Counted from the stretch's first letter, positions 28,441 to 41,224 are shown. The stretch: 64,000 bases of DNA from Panulirus ornatus (GCF_036320965.1 NC_092225.1:1707256-1771255); one strand, 5' to 3'. Translations and numbers: made by a program. The notes: generated by a model from the sequence alone, not told the origin.

Positions 28441-28512
28441 TTTGATTATTAATACTATCATTAATGTTATCATCATTATTGTCATTATTATTAGCAGTAG
28501 AAGTAATAGTGT

Positions 28513-28566
<54 letters not shown>

Positions 28567-28660
28567 TAGTAGTGGTAGTGGTAATAGTGGTAGTAGTAGT
28601 GGTAGTGGTAGTAGTAGTAGTGGTAGTGGTAGTAGTAGTGGTAGTGGTAGTAGCAGTAGT
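28513..28660. repeat. (GTA)n triplet repeat
   Basis: GTA/TAG repeat with GGT interruptions. It follows the TTA tract at ~70 bp, so the two form a compound triplet array. Confidence 0.95.
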
Positions 28661-29286
28661 AGTATGCCTGTGTGGGAGATATAAGCTCAGTTCCATGCAC
28701 AACAAGGAAGCGTAGTACATTTCATTTCGTCCCATCTGTCCATCCCTTTGGCCATCTGTCTATTTGAACGGCTTCGTTTTGATCTACTCTCCAAACGTTT
28801 TGACCAAGGGCTGACATCATTATCAGAAACTGAAATTCTACATAAGTGATTTTATCTGAAGATCCATCTTCTCAGAACAATAAATTCCCTTTAAAGCAGG
28901 CGCCTCTTATGCCCTCCACTGACTTGCACGTAAAGTTGGTCTGAGGAACACAGGTGAGCGTGACGCGAGCGTGAGCTACCTGCTGCGATCCTATTAACAG
29001 ACTGAAAACCTTGAATTCGGAAGAATATTGTCAGTTCCCCTGCGTCAGGAGGACAAGTGGGACTGGAGGACCCGACGCCTGGTGGTGTGCAGCAGCCTGT
29101 GCTCACCCAAGATGAGGATCTGATTAGTGCGGACCCAGGGAGTTTAAAGGCATCAGTTACCTCCACATGCATCGTTAGCGCGCATAGATATGAGTCTGCC
29201 CCGTACATCAGGGATGTGTTGTAGTACACATCTTTCTTGAAAATAGCACAATGATTGAATAAGTAAATGAAACGACGAGACAACAG

Positions 29287-29306
29287 TGTGTGTGTGTGTG
29301 TGTGTG

Positions 29307-29365
<59 letters not shown>
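29287..29365. repeat. (GT)n microsatellite
   Basis: Pure GT repeat with one CA interruption. Confidence 0.97.
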
Positions 29366-29367
<2 letters not shown>

Positions 29368-29589
29368 AGCCGGAGACATATACGTATGTCTTGTAGTCTT
29401 TCATTTCGTTGATTTCCTGTACTGTGGTAAATGAGGATCTGTGGGTTTAAATCAAGCTCCCACAACTGTAAATGAGGTTCCCGTCATGATTCTAGGTTAT
29501 GTCCAGTGTCCTGCTGGATCTATACCAGGAGTTTTGGGCATGGCAGGTTTGTTGGTCGCGATGCCTCAACTATAACGCTGAACTCTGTG

Positions 29590-30060
29590 GTCCAGTAACA
29601 AGTCTGGCTGAAGGTTAGTGCTATACTAAACGCAGTGACTCACACGCAACAAGGAGAGACCAGAGGCAGGACAGTGAGGCAATCAAAATCGTGACCTACA
29701 AGAAACAAGCAAGAGGTCACTGGCAGGTTAGTTCGGCATTGAACACAGTGACTCAGGGATAACAGTCAAAGGCCAGTAAGGCACTTAACTCAGTGACTCA
29801 CAAGTAACAAACAAGATGTCTGTGGCAAGTCGTTACAATTCCTCACAAGACACAAGCAAGAGGTCCGTGAAGGGTCACTAAAACGCTTAACATAGACTCA
29901 CAAGCAGCAGGCACAAGCCTGTGGCAGGTTAGTTGGACACTTCAGTCACCTACAAGCAACAAGCATTGGCCAGTGCCATGTCAGTGAGACACTTAAGACA
30001 GCGAACTCACAAGCAACAAGCAAGAGGCCGAGGACTGGTTACCAAGAGGTGCTTATTGCT
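29590..30060. repeat. Degenerate ~57-60-bp minisatellite
   Basis: Repeated words CTCACAAGCAACAAGCAAGAG, GGCCAGTGGCAGGTTAGT and CACTTAACACAGTGACT recur in the same order about seven or eight times with substantial divergence. Non-coding. Confidence 0.65.
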
Positions 30061-30329
30061 CAAGTCTGTTACATGACTCGGCGGTTCCTTTCTTGAGGGC
30101 ATCACCAGCAAGAGTCGGTCTGTCTTTGAGCTTCTTTTGCTGTCATGTACGAGCTAGAATAAGCTAATCCAAGGTAGTGAACCCCGCAAGTAAGCTTAAA
30201 AGGTACTTCAGATATTTTGGGTTAAACTGGACTGGCTTACGTTAGATGAACCAAGATTGTTCTGTTTTGTAAAAGGTGCGTTTAGACCCATTTATACAGC
30301 TTAGCATGTTGCTAAACCTGGAAGATGAG

Positions 30330-30715
30330 GGTGCTCGGAGACGGAGTACGCGAGTGCGATTACGGAGCACGTGTGTTCGGGAGTATCGCACACGTGGTCC
30401 AGTACAGATAACGCGTTTTTGGATAGAGGTCAAACGTTTTAGGGTTAGCAAACGTCGTCGCGTGCAAGACAAACGTCATCGAGTGTGAGGCAATCGTCCT
30501 CAGCAGCAAAACTAACGGGAACATGGTAGGTCTAACATCATCGGGTGTAAGGCAAACGTCTTCATGTATAAATCAAACGTCACATGGTGCAAGAGTAACG
30601 TCGTCGGCCGTAAGACAAGTCATGGTGTGCATGAGGCAAACATCATCTGGTGTAAGACTAACTAACATCTTCGGGTGTCAGACAAACATCATCGGTTGCG
30701 GTACAGACGTCTGGG
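30330..30715. repeat. Degenerate ~23-bp tandem repeat
   Basis: The motif AAACGTCATCGGGTGTAAGAC and relatives recur through this stretch with indels. Part of it is open on the + strand but shows no domain. Confidence 0.5.
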
Positions 30716-31197
30716 CTACTTCATATACTACTGCCACTACGGTAGCGTATCATTATCCTGGGCCAAGCACTGCGTCTCTTGTCTTCAGATTAGCTTGTGA
30801 AAACAGCTTTTTAGCGTAGCTGAAGTCTGTATTTAGCATTGTGTAGCTGAAGTGTAGAGTGATTATGATTTCATCTTGATTTCTCATTCATTGTTTTATT
30901 TCTTTACCCTTTTTTTTTTGAATGATTAATCTCATCATTGTCTTCCATCATCATATCAATCATCAGAAGTTTACAATTGTTTTTCTTATAATGAAAATCC
31001 AGAAGACATTCTTGATTTTCTTTCTTCTTTTTCTATTGTTGCGTACCATAATGTTTAAGGATTTTGTATTATGAATCTATAACTGTTCACTCTGTCTGGT
31101 TAGTATATTTATTAATTTATTATCACTGTAGAGAAAGTGTTAAGAGGTTAAGGACTGATATAGATTTCTAATTTCGAAATATCATTTCCAAGAGGAA

Positions 31198-31675
31198 TGG
31201 GACCCCAGTGTACAGTGTAGTATAGGACCCCAGTGTACAGTGTAGTATGGGACCCCAGTATATAGTGTAGTCTGGGACCCCAGTGTACAGTGTAGTATGG
31301 GACCCCAGTGTACAGTGTAGTATGGGACCCCAGTGTACAGTGTAGTATGGGACCCCAGTGTACAGTGTAGTATAGGACCCCAGTGTACAGTGTAGTATGG
31401 GACCCCAGTATATAGTGTAGTCTGGGACCCCAGTGTACAGTGTAGTATGGGACCCCAGTGTACAGTGTAGTCTGGGACCCCAGTGTACAGTGTAGTATGG
31501 GACCCCAGTGTACAGTGTAGTATGGGACCCCAGTGTACAGTGTAGTCTAGGACCCCAGTGTACAGTGTAGTATGGGACCCCAGTGTACAGTGTAGTATGG
31601 GACCCCAGTGTACAGTGTAGTCTAGGACCCCAGTGTACAGTGTAGTATGGGACCCCAGTGTACAGTGTAGTACGG
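31198..31675. repeat. 25-bp minisatellite, 19 units
   Basis: The unit begins GACCCCAGTGTACAGTGTAG and ends TATGG; starts fall exactly 25 bp apart from 31201 to 31651. Variant units (ATAT for GTAC; TCTG, TCTA or TATA at the end) are ordered in three-unit blocks, giving a 75-bp higher-order period. The - strand is open for 177 codons because no frame of the unit contains a stop. I regard it as non-coding. Confidence 0.97.
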
Positions 31676-32282
31676 TGAAGCAAAGTCACTCTGTATGTCA
31701 TCTGTGTTCAAGGTGAAGTCGCAGCTGGTTGGCCTCATTAACTGAAGCTCTCTAGTTACAGTTCTGTAACTCATTGTTTTGTAATCTTTGTAGGTCAAGT
31801 AACTGTAATCAGCTGTACGTCTGTATGTTTTACTTCTTTCATATTAGATCTATTTTCTATTTTTATCCACACCTTCACGCCGCTACCTTGTTACATGTTT
31901 GTATTGATTTGATTGCTATCATGAATGAAACGCGTTCTTGTGTAGTCTGATGTTTTGTTTGGCGTTGTGTTGCCTTAGTATGATGTTTGATGAAAATGTC
32001 TAATGTAGGATTTTGTGTCCTGTGGAGAGTTAACCTATGTTAAACATATATGAAATTATCATTTCAATTTGTTCTTTCTGTTATCATACTCTATGAACAA
32101 TGTCCTTTCTAGATGTTTCATGTTAATTACGTACCAGTAAGGCGTTCATACTGACAAGCTTTTCATGAATGAGACGAGTACCAGGAACTGTGTGCCAGTT
32201 ATCAGCATATCATGTCATGCTAAGTTCTTGTGGTGGTCATGAGCCAATATTTGCTGTGGGTGCTTGGCCTTGACTGTGTTAC

Positions 32283-32600
32283 ATGGGATCCAGACCTTCA
32301 AAAAGTTGTGCGTCAGCCTTGGGGGATGGGGGGATGGGGGGTTTAAGGAGGGGAGAGTCCACCCCCTCCTCTTCCACGCCCGCTGCTGGTGTTTGTTTTG
32401 GCTTCTCAGTTGAGACGGGGCTGTACCACAACCTTGACTCCTCAGACGGAGACGTGGGGTCGGGAGAGGGTGGGGGTGGGGGTGCGTGGGGGGTAAGATC
32501 CCCCCCAGTCTCAAGCAGAAGGTCTTCACTGCCCTTGCTCTACATAGGGAGTGGGTTAGCCCACATGGAGGAGGGGGCCAGTTCCACAAGTTAGGTGGAT
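32283..32600. other. GC-rich island, open on both strands
   Basis: About 300 bp with strikingly higher G+C than its neighbours and G- and C-runs, open for 103 codons (+) and 124 codons (-). No protein family is recognised. It could be a conserved exon, a CpG-type element or a fragment of a repeat. Confidence 0.2.
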
Positions 32601-33589
32601 CTGCACCATATCCCTACCACAGCCCACACACACTTGAGCGGTATAAAGGAGAGGAAAGTAGGTGCACGTAATGGGTAGTGCCTCACAAGCGGAGATTACC
32701 TCATTAGTTCCATACTGTAGGGAGTATCTGTAAGAGCTTTGGCCAAGTGATAGCTTCACACGGAGGCATAGATCAACATAGTGGTAGCGTTAGACAGGGG
32801 TATTATAAGTCTGTTCAGGTGGGAACTCCATAAAGAAAAGTAGCTCCACACACTCATACACTAGGGCGTATTTCCACAGTGGAGATGTGTTGACCCATGC
32901 TGTGGGAGTACATCCATAGCCGAAACAAAACTGCACATCATCACAGCTCCAGTCGAGGCACACGGACAAGCATCATACAAGAATACAAATACAGTTCATT
33001 GTGATTACTGAGATCACATGATTCATAAACCATTATTAACAGATAGCAGATTATATATGGTTGAAAGGCAGTCTTCCGCAGGCATCCAACAATCGCCATA
33101 AAAAAAAAAGATTGAAATTGTAGTATGAAGAAACACGACCCTCATACGCACCACATTAGGCGTCTGAGGACATGCTTTCATAAGGCTTGGAAGTTTTTCC
33201 CAGTTCTTGTAAGGTCTTTAGCTGCATAATGACATATTAAGAACATCTATGGCTACATTTTTCGCCCAAAACCAAAACCGATTTTCGTGGCGATAAGACG
33301 TCTCTGGTAGGCGACTCCCCCCAGTTTCATATACAATGAACCAGGAAACAACGACACAAAAGCAATTATTCGTAATAAGCGACGAGATGGTGATTGATAT
33401 TCCTTAGTGACAAAGAGCAGACTATGGAAGAGAATATGTGTCAGGCACACAATGTACAAGCGGTGGTCGCTGGTCTTCATGAGGTTAATGTATCTTGTAC
33501 ATCAGCTGCAAGTCGTGTTGTAGTCAAGCCAGGGAACACACTGCTGCCATGTGTGTGTCTATCATCAAGTCTCAGTATACAGGTGGAGG

Positions 33590-34075
33590 AGAGGTTAGAG
33601 GAGATGGAAGGAAGGTGAGGGAGGGTGAGATGAGAAGTGGGTGAGGGAAGGAGGGGTGAGGAAAGGAGGGGTGTGGTAAGGAGGGGTGAGGAAAAGGGGT
33701 GTGAGGGAAGGAGAGGCAAAGGAAAAGTGTGGGAAGGAGAGATGAGGGGACGTGAGGGAAGGAGAAATATAGAATAGGCGTGGGAAGAAGAGGGAGGAAA
33801 ATTCATGGTAAGGGAAGGAGTGGTGGAACAGAAGTGAGGGGAGAAGAAGTTAGGGAAGGAGAGGTGAAGGAAGGGGAGGTAAGGGAAGGAGAGATGAGAG
33901 ATGGAGAGATAGAGGAGAGTTGAAGGAAGAAAAAATGGAAGAGAGTGTGAAGGAAGAGGAGCTGAAGGAAAGGTGAAGGAAGGAAAGATGGAAGAGTGGT
34001 TGGAGAGGCGAAGGAAAGGTAAAGGAAGGAGAGATGGAAGACATTAAGGGAAGCATAGACGGAGGAAAGGGTTAG
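33590..34075 (+). repeat. Purine-rich degenerate tandem repeat
   Basis: The + strand is almost all purine: GGAAGGAGAGGTGAGG-like words repeat irregularly for ~480 bp. The long strand bias is its main property. Confidence 0.7.
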
Positions 34076-34249
34076 ATTCTTACAAGTGAACGTTTTTGTT
34101 CTTTCTTCTTATTTCCAATATATACACTTTACCTTACAGGAAATCTTTCAGTTCGTCAAAGATCTAATGAGTCGGTACCGTGAAGGTGGCGCGGCTGGCG
34201 AGCCTTGGTAACAGGGCGTCGTTGAGGACGCTCGTGTTCTTGCTGTGGG

Positions 34250-34255
34250 CAATGT

Positions 34256-34313
<58 letters not shown>
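34250..34313. repeat. (GT)n microsatellite
   Basis: Pure GT/TG repeat. Confidence 0.96.
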
Positions 34314-34315
<2 letters not shown>

Positions 34316-34849
34316 CGTGTCTGCCCCCTGTGCTTGTGTGGGGCGGGTGACGGAGCAGTTAGTGGGTCGTACAGGCTAAAGCGTAATGTGATGATGTGTC
34401 GGGAAGGCTGTGGCCAATATAAACGATGAATTATCGTAGTGGTGGAGAGGCGTGTGAGTTGTGGAGGGGTGAACCTATGGTAGCGGTGTGTGAAGGGAGC
34501 GGATTGCCTGGTGCATAGTGGCTGGCTTTGTGATGGTAAGGTCCTGGGGATAATGGGATACACAGAGGTTGGCTTTGTGATAATGGTGTATAGGAGCCTG
34601 TTGGTGTTAGATGGTAATAGGAACCCTGTTGTACAGTACTGCAGAATGAGGCTATGGCCTGTGTATATATGGGAACTGTGTGTATGTTACAGGTGTATAC
34701 ATACGTGCCTATAGATATACACATGTATGTTTATGATGTACACGTGCTTGTCTATGAATTTATACCTACTTTATCACTGTATACAAAAGCATCTGTACTT
34801 GTTTACATACATAGTTTGTTTATGTAAATGATTGGTTTTTTCATGTGTG

Positions 34850-36130
34850 CATGTAATTACCTGTTTGTACTGTCCGGAGAGGGAGCTTCAACGCTCGTGG
34901 GGCTTCATCTATAGAACTTTCTCTACCACCAAACAACTTGTTGAACTCATGTACACTGTCCACAAAACTCAGAACTCAGTTAATCCTATTCGTTCACTAA
35001 CTTGTATCATAAAAGTACTTCTTTTCATCGCTTCTAACAAGTATCCTGCTTGATTTCACGTTATATCTATCCGCTGGTTGTGATCAAGTCACCCCTTCCT
35101 CTTCTCTTCCGTACTGACAAATTCAAGGACCCTAGCCTTTCCCTAAAATCTTTCTTCTTTCTAGTGCCATTTTTGTTGGACTTCATTTGGTTTTGGCCAC
35201 TGTGGGATATGAAAAAGTTACTTTCTGATCCACTTATTTGAAGGCAGGTCTAATATTTGCCAGCAGACAAATTGTCTCCTTTCCTAATCTTCTAAGATGG
35301 AACCATCAGGCGACAGATTCGCGACACAGTGGACTCCAAAGTCTCTTTTATTTATAGATTCCTTTGTCCCATCCTCATTAGTACCATTGCATCAATTTGA
35401 AGTTTGTTCAGTTTTCTCTGGAAGGTCATTCAATCCTCTTTCCCCTTTTCTTCCCTCACGTCTTTAGCATCATCAGCTCAGGTATTCATTCATGCAGGAG
35501 TCCACTCCTTCTGGCAAGTCATTTGTATCGGTCAAGAACAGGATTCAACCCAGAACGGTACTCTGCGTCATGTCACTGATGACCTCAACCCATTTCGAGT
35601 AAGATTCTCTGATATGCGTCCTTTGATCTCCTCCATGAAGATAATCTATTCTTGGAAATCTGGTTTCTTCACTAGCGTTTTATATGGTAGTGTCAAATGC
35701 ACAGTGGCAGCTCAGGTACAGGATATCCACACAGTTTCATCTTTTGTCTAAAACGGAATCTCTCTTTCATAGAAATCTAAGAGGCTCGTTAGACATGACC
35801 TCTTGTCTTTAAAGTTGTGTTGCCCTTCAATTGGGCAGTTTCTTTTCTGCAGGAAGTCACCTGTTTGTTTTTTGATCATCTTCTGTGCTTTATACACCAC
35901 ATCGTTAAGGAGACCAGTTCATACTTTAGCAAATCCTCTCGGTCTCCAGTCTCATGTATGACGTTTGTCGTCTTTCACTCCCTTGTTACTTTAGCTTTCT
36001 TTGCTGACATCTTGAGCAACATTCAGAATGGTTTATTTCATCAGAGACATGAAGGTTATATATGTCAAGAACACCTGGTATTGTTTATCTCTTCTCTAAA
36101 TATTTTGCTGCTTTCCAGTACCTCCACCAC
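34850..36130 (-). mobile_element. Decayed jockey/CR1-like LINE (reverse transcriptase relic)
   Basis: Read on the - strand from ~36,030, RT motifs appear in the expected order across several frames with stops. The linker/RT1 (VTRE-stop-KTTNVIHETGDREDL, then VSLT) is at ~36.0-35.9 kb. The IIKKQ..FL..QH.F..KRSCLT-like block is at ~35.85-35.78. An AFDT block is at ~35.7. VISDMTQSTVLG and NDLPEGV are at ~35.6-35.5. A KRDFGVH..NLSPD block is at ~35.3. SLNLSVRKRRGRGDLI is at ~35.1. These match the jockey-superfamily RT layout and not LINE A. It is too broken to be functional. The 5' and 3' limits are uncertain. Confidence 0.75.
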
Positions 36131-36737
36131 CACCTTCCATCCTCTGGTGCTTTGGCTATAGTGTCTTCCACGTTCTATAACGGACGATCATCTTGTGATG
36201 AATTCATGGAAAGTACCGGATATCTCTTGCCTTGTCTATGATATTTTTATCAAAGATTTTTTTTTTTCCTCTTCTATTAAACTCTTTCCTTGCTCTCATG
36301 TACCATACAGATGCTGGCTGGCTGGAAGTCGCCTGTATCTGCAACATAGCAAAGCTCTCTCGCTTTTCAGCATCATTTACTGAACCTCTCCACTCTCTTC
36401 CTTAACCTTCTTCACATATTTGAAGTTTTCCATGTTCCTGATTCTTTTACTGTACGTTTCACAAAACCTTCCACCTCAATGCCCCGGTTCCTGGCAACTG
36501 AACCATATTTTCCAGTTTAAGTTACCGTAGAAACAGAGTTCTGTGTAGTGTCCACGATTATATCTTCTCTTTGAGTCTAATCTCATCTCTGCTCTCGCAC
36601 CGTCTCACTTTTCACATGATCAGACTGAAGCATTACTTGATCAATTTTTCCAGTTGTTGTATCGCATATGATGTTCTCAGTTTCCAAACGACTGTATGTA
36701 AAAATGATATTCAATAATGATGATGTATCAGTCCTTA

Positions 36738-36740
<3 letters not shown>

Positions 36741-36789
<49 letters not shown>
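36741..36789. repeat. (GT)n microsatellite
   Basis: Pure GT repeat. Confidence 0.96.
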
Positions 36790-36790
<1 letters not shown>

Positions 36791-39700
36791 TTCCTCTCGT
36801 TTTTACATCAACCGTATTGCATCACTGTAAGCTGCTTAAATGCGGGACCATCTGCACATCTGTCCTGTTGCATATATTACATACAGGTCATCATGTGCAT
36901 TGTTCATGTGTGTTCATTTCTTATGTATGAGGATCGTACTGTATGTGTAACTGCATTTGTTGTACCGTATGTGTAAGTGCATGAGTTGGTAGACAAACGT
37001 AATGATTAGATGGAACGTGTGTTTGTGCTCATATAATTAATATACCTTATGCAATGGTTGCGTAGGCTTGAATGTATGCAACATTGATGCTGCCTCATGC
37101 ACCTAACCCCCCCCCCCCCCTTCCCCCCACCTGCTCTCCCCCACAAAAAAAAACGCAAAAAACGAGCCAATACTCAGATGTCATGCTGAATGCAATAGGT
37201 CAGTGTTTGTTTTATTTGTTCCGCCAAGTTCCAGAAACCAGGTCCTTCCTGACACCTCTTCGCCTCATCTATGTTTCATCGAGTTTGTGTAACTCTGAAT
37301 AATTTTCTTACCGATAAGCAATAACCACACTAGAAAAGTCAGACCCATCCGGGACAAGTTACACCCATCCTAGGCAAACAACACCCATCCCAGGCAAGCC
37401 AGTCTCATCTCACATATCACACCAACCTTGACAAGCTGCACCCATCCCAGGCAAGCTGCACCCATCCCAGACAAGCTGCACCCATCCCAGACAAGCCATA
37501 TATATTCTACACAAGCCCCACCCAGCCCAGACAAACCACACCCATCCCAGTCTAGTAACACCCATCCCCAGGCAATTGATACCCATCTCAGTCGAGACAC
37601 ATTCATACCAGACGCACTGTGTCTATACTGATCCAAGACAAATCAAGGCCAACTCAGATCAATCACTCCAATCTCAGCCAAGCCACAACCACCGGGGCCA
37701 AACTAAGGTCATTTCAGCCAAGATATTCCCAGTCTAGTCATACACCTTCTATACCTACATTCTTGGATGGCTTCGAGGGTCAGTTGTCTGTGCTACATCC
37801 TTCAGAAGGTAGTCACTGATGAATATAGACACTGAAAGCGCTGTGTTGTCACATGGTTAGAGGTACAGAAATGTCCTCAACTCGAACAGTGTTCTGTTTA
37901 CACAGTGCGTAGTGCAACTCTGTTGTTGCCACTTTCCTAACTACCTACCTCCAGGCTTAAGTCCTCCAATTTGGACTCAACTTGAATGTCTTCAGCAAAC
38001 TTTGACGTAACTATTTGGCCTTTGATACTGGACCAGAGAGCTGAGGATATATAGTTTACACTGCTGACTCCGTGTCACTTGCTCTGCCGTGACTAATGAA
38101 GGCACAATAGAGGACAGGTTAACGAAACACCGCGTAAAATGTTGACGGGGTTTACAGAAGCGCCAAAAAAAAAGGCCTCTCAGTTCTTGGTCTGATACTA
38201 AGACATCCCCACATTTTGGGAATTAGAATTCTTTTAGAATTTTCTGGAGAAGAAAAAAGTGACATCTCTAGTTGGCAACGTCAAACTGTCAGTAATGATA
38301 TGGATTGAAAGACATCGATGTCGTCCATTAGTTTCTTTATCATCTTTAGCGATCTTAATTTTACTTCATTAAACCTTTGAGCAACGAGGGAACGACCCTT
38401 GACCTTGGGTCTATCATACCCACGGGGATGTGTGCTATCGTACTTAAACGGTCAACAATCTTCCTGAGAATATTCAATATGCATCAGGTGTGCAGCTTGC
38501 CTATGCCCGAGTCATCTGACGTAGCTGTGTGTTGGTCGACGACCATGAAACACGTCGTGCTGATGGTCAGATGTTTATGTTGCTTCTATGATGAGCGAAG
38601 ATGATGATTCTCTTCTAATGATTCCAAGAGTAAAGTCTTCTACATTATGTTACTCATTCTCTCTGGTGAATATCACCATTTAGGAACTTAATATCCTGAA
38701 GTGTGGGTGTTGTCAAAAGTGGATCTCCAATATGCAGTTATACTTTCACCTTCCATTACAAATTCTTGTCTCCAGGGGCACCTGCATAGTTAATGTGGCA
38801 TGCTGAACTATGATTTCAGTTTCTTTTCATTCTTAACAATACTTTGTTCGAATCTCAAATTTATGTTCCTACCACAATTCGCCAACACAGAACAGGGAAG
38901 TTTTCGTCTCTTTAACTCCTTCAGCTTCAGAGTATCACTTATGACGCCTGAAGGCACGGCCCCTGGGTTAAAGGCCTGGCCTTTGATCCGCATCTCACCC
39001 AAGGGTTCCGCCGTCCTACTCGCGGGTCGTACCGTCCTTTAAAATGAGTCGAATTCCATTTTTTTTTTTCACACATGGAAAAGCCGGACGCGGGTGCATA
39101 ATGTTTACCGCTCCTAATGTAGCTTAGTGATGCCAACACTCCCCTTGTGTATGGCTCTGGTGATGCCAGCACTCCGCTGGTGTATGACTAAGGTGATGCC
39201 GGCACTCCCCTGGTGTTTGGCTACATACCATCTGTGTGCAGCTGCAAACACCACGATCCTTCAGGGGAAAGGAATGCAGTGTGTATTAAACAACCAGTTG
39301 ATATACGAATAATTTGTGAGACAGTTTACTGTTTATGCTTAATGAATCATTGAACACTGATACGATAGCCTCATGCAGCTCCTTAGATATATCCTTCATA
39401 GATGTCACAGTCTTATAGATGAGGGTTGTTTTGAGTATATGATTATAATACTTTCGCATTATAGGAACGTGTAGCTGTATGAGATGATAGATATAGTTTA
39501 AGGTTCGTGTTATTATGATAGGACGAGTGTCTGGTCACTGTCAAACCGTATTTCTTTTACCACATGCAAACATCAGTGCTTAAATTTCACTAACTGGAAG
39601 GCTATATATTATTCATGGCTACTTTATGACATAGGTATACAACGGCCACATAATAAACCATGAAAGAACATTCATGTTATCTGTTGTTTATTTTCTTTTT

Positions 39701-40320
39701 CTGTTGTTGTGTCTGGAAATGTTTTCTTTTTTCAGTTCTAGAGCATCTATTTCATTTGAACAAGGAACTTATTTAGCTCTTGGTATTACATTAGTAAGAG
39801 AACGGATATTTCAAAGCCACGCCAAAAGTATCCCAGCTCACGCCATGTGGCCATGCTACACCATCCCAAACTTAATCCTCATTACTCCACTCTAAAAGAA
39901 CCAAGACATTTACCCTGACACAACCACACCTTTACCAGTCAAAGCAGAGCTGTTCTGGTGAAACTGCTTCGCTCCTGGCCATGCCCCTCCTTGCTATGTC
40001 ACGTTCATTCCAGCCAAAAACATTCCTGTGTCAAACAAGCCACGTCGACCACTGCTTGTCCGAATATATTCATTCAGATCCCAAACACATCACAGACAAG
40101 AAATAATCAACCCAGCCACACTCGTGTCCAGCGAGCCATTCCCTTCCCAGCTAAGCCACACGGGGTATCCGACAGTTCCCAGCCAGTCAGCCAACACTAA
40201 AGTGCCACAATTACCCCGTAACTCCACCGTCAGTTCTGGCCTGGCCGGCGACAGGACGTGACGCGGCACGACCTACCTCTGTTTATATCCTGACGACGAG
40301 ACACTTCCTCAGGTCCAGCT
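36790..40320. other. Mostly unique DNA with short degenerate tandem repeats
   Basis: No gene seen. Contents: a C-run at 37108-37120; ~19-bp CACCCATCCCAGGCAAGC-type repeats at 37.34-37.60 kb that decay to 37.74; three ~33-bp GTGATGCCAGCACTCCCCTGG units at 39.13-39.23; and diffuse CCAGCCA-type words at 39.85-40.2 kb. Confidence 0.5.
37344..37600. repeat. Degenerate ~19-bp tandem repeat
   Basis: CACCCATCCCAGGCAAGCTG and close variants recur about a dozen times. Frames through it are Pro/His-rich artefacts. Confidence 0.75.
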
Positions 40321-40329
40321 CTCGTACAG

Positions 40330-40720
40330 TTGCGCCTCTTACACCCCTTCCCCCTCACTCATCCCTCCTTTCCTCATCCCGTTGTTTATACCCCCTTACA
40401 TCTTAACTTCCTCTTCCCTCCCTTTAACTTTCATTTGTATCTCCTTACTCTCACCTTTCTATTGCTTTCCCTTTATACCACCTTCTCTTCCCACTTCCTT
40501 CCCTCCCATCTAATATCTCTCCCTGCACCTCCTTTTCCCTCCCCATTCACTCCCCACCCCTCACCTTACCTGCATCGTTTTCCTCACCATTTCATTCACC
40601 TCTCCCGTAGCCTCTACCTCATGTCTTTAACTAGCTCCTTCTCTGTCGTCCTTTCTCATCCACCCCCCAGGCCTCCACCTTTACTTGTCTTTCTTTTTCT
40701 TCACACTTTCCGGTAAACTT
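40330..40720. other. Pyrimidine-rich tract
   Basis: About 390 bp strongly biased to C and T on the + strand, without a clear unit. The open frame across it reflects composition only. Confidence 0.6.
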
Positions 40721-40917
40721 ACCACGTCAGTATACTCTCTTAATACAACATTGTGAGCTTCGTATCTGTCTTCCTGCCGACATGATATGCAAGAGAAGTG
40801 GTGGGTGTAGTAGAGCCTTCTGTTGCACTATCCTGTCTCTCCATCTATGCAAAGTAGGGGGTTTAAGATCCTATTACTGTCCCCCGGGAGAATACCTCTG
40901 TTTTCTGTCCTTCCCCT

Positions 40918-40920
<3 letters not shown>

Positions 40921-41006
<86 letters not shown>
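40921..41006. repeat. (CT)n microsatellite
   Basis: Pure CT repeat of ~86 bp. Confidence 0.97.
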
Positions 41007-41010
<4 letters not shown>

Positions 41011-41224
41011 TCCTTTCACGAGTTATCATATATGTAATTTCACATATGGGTTTTGGATGTTATTCTCCTACTAGTCTATCAATCCATTTTTTCTTTTGCT
41101 TTACGAATATTTTCAGATTTTGTAGATACTCATCTCTAGCTAGGAAGGTTCCTGTTGGTGGGTAGGCGCCATCTACCACGGAACTGGGTCAGGAAGTGGA
41201 CAGGTGGTGCGGGTACTGACGAAG

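Noticed and set aside
29590..30060. Regularly spaced repeats considered as a CRISPR array
   Set aside because: Units are degenerate and tandem with no conserved direct repeat separated by unique spacers, and the genome is eukaryotic.
30276..30488. Arg-rich 70-codon frame
   Set aside because: It overlaps a degenerate tandem repeat, and the antisense strand is equally open.
31168..31701. 177-codon - strand repeat protein
   Set aside because: The frame is open only because the 25-bp minisatellite unit lacks stops in every frame; no start context or non-repeat domain exists.
37428..37636. Cys/Gly/Trp-rich - strand frame resembling a cysteine-rich peptide
   Set aside because: It is the translation of the ~19-bp CACCCATCCCAG repeat, with no signal peptide context.
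38939..39045. GC-rich segment with GGTACGACCCGCGAG on the - strand, considered as a tRNA gene
   Set aside because: No cloverleaf can be drawn: acceptor ends do not pair and A/B box spacing is absent. It fits better with diffuse satellite-like words seen elsewhere.
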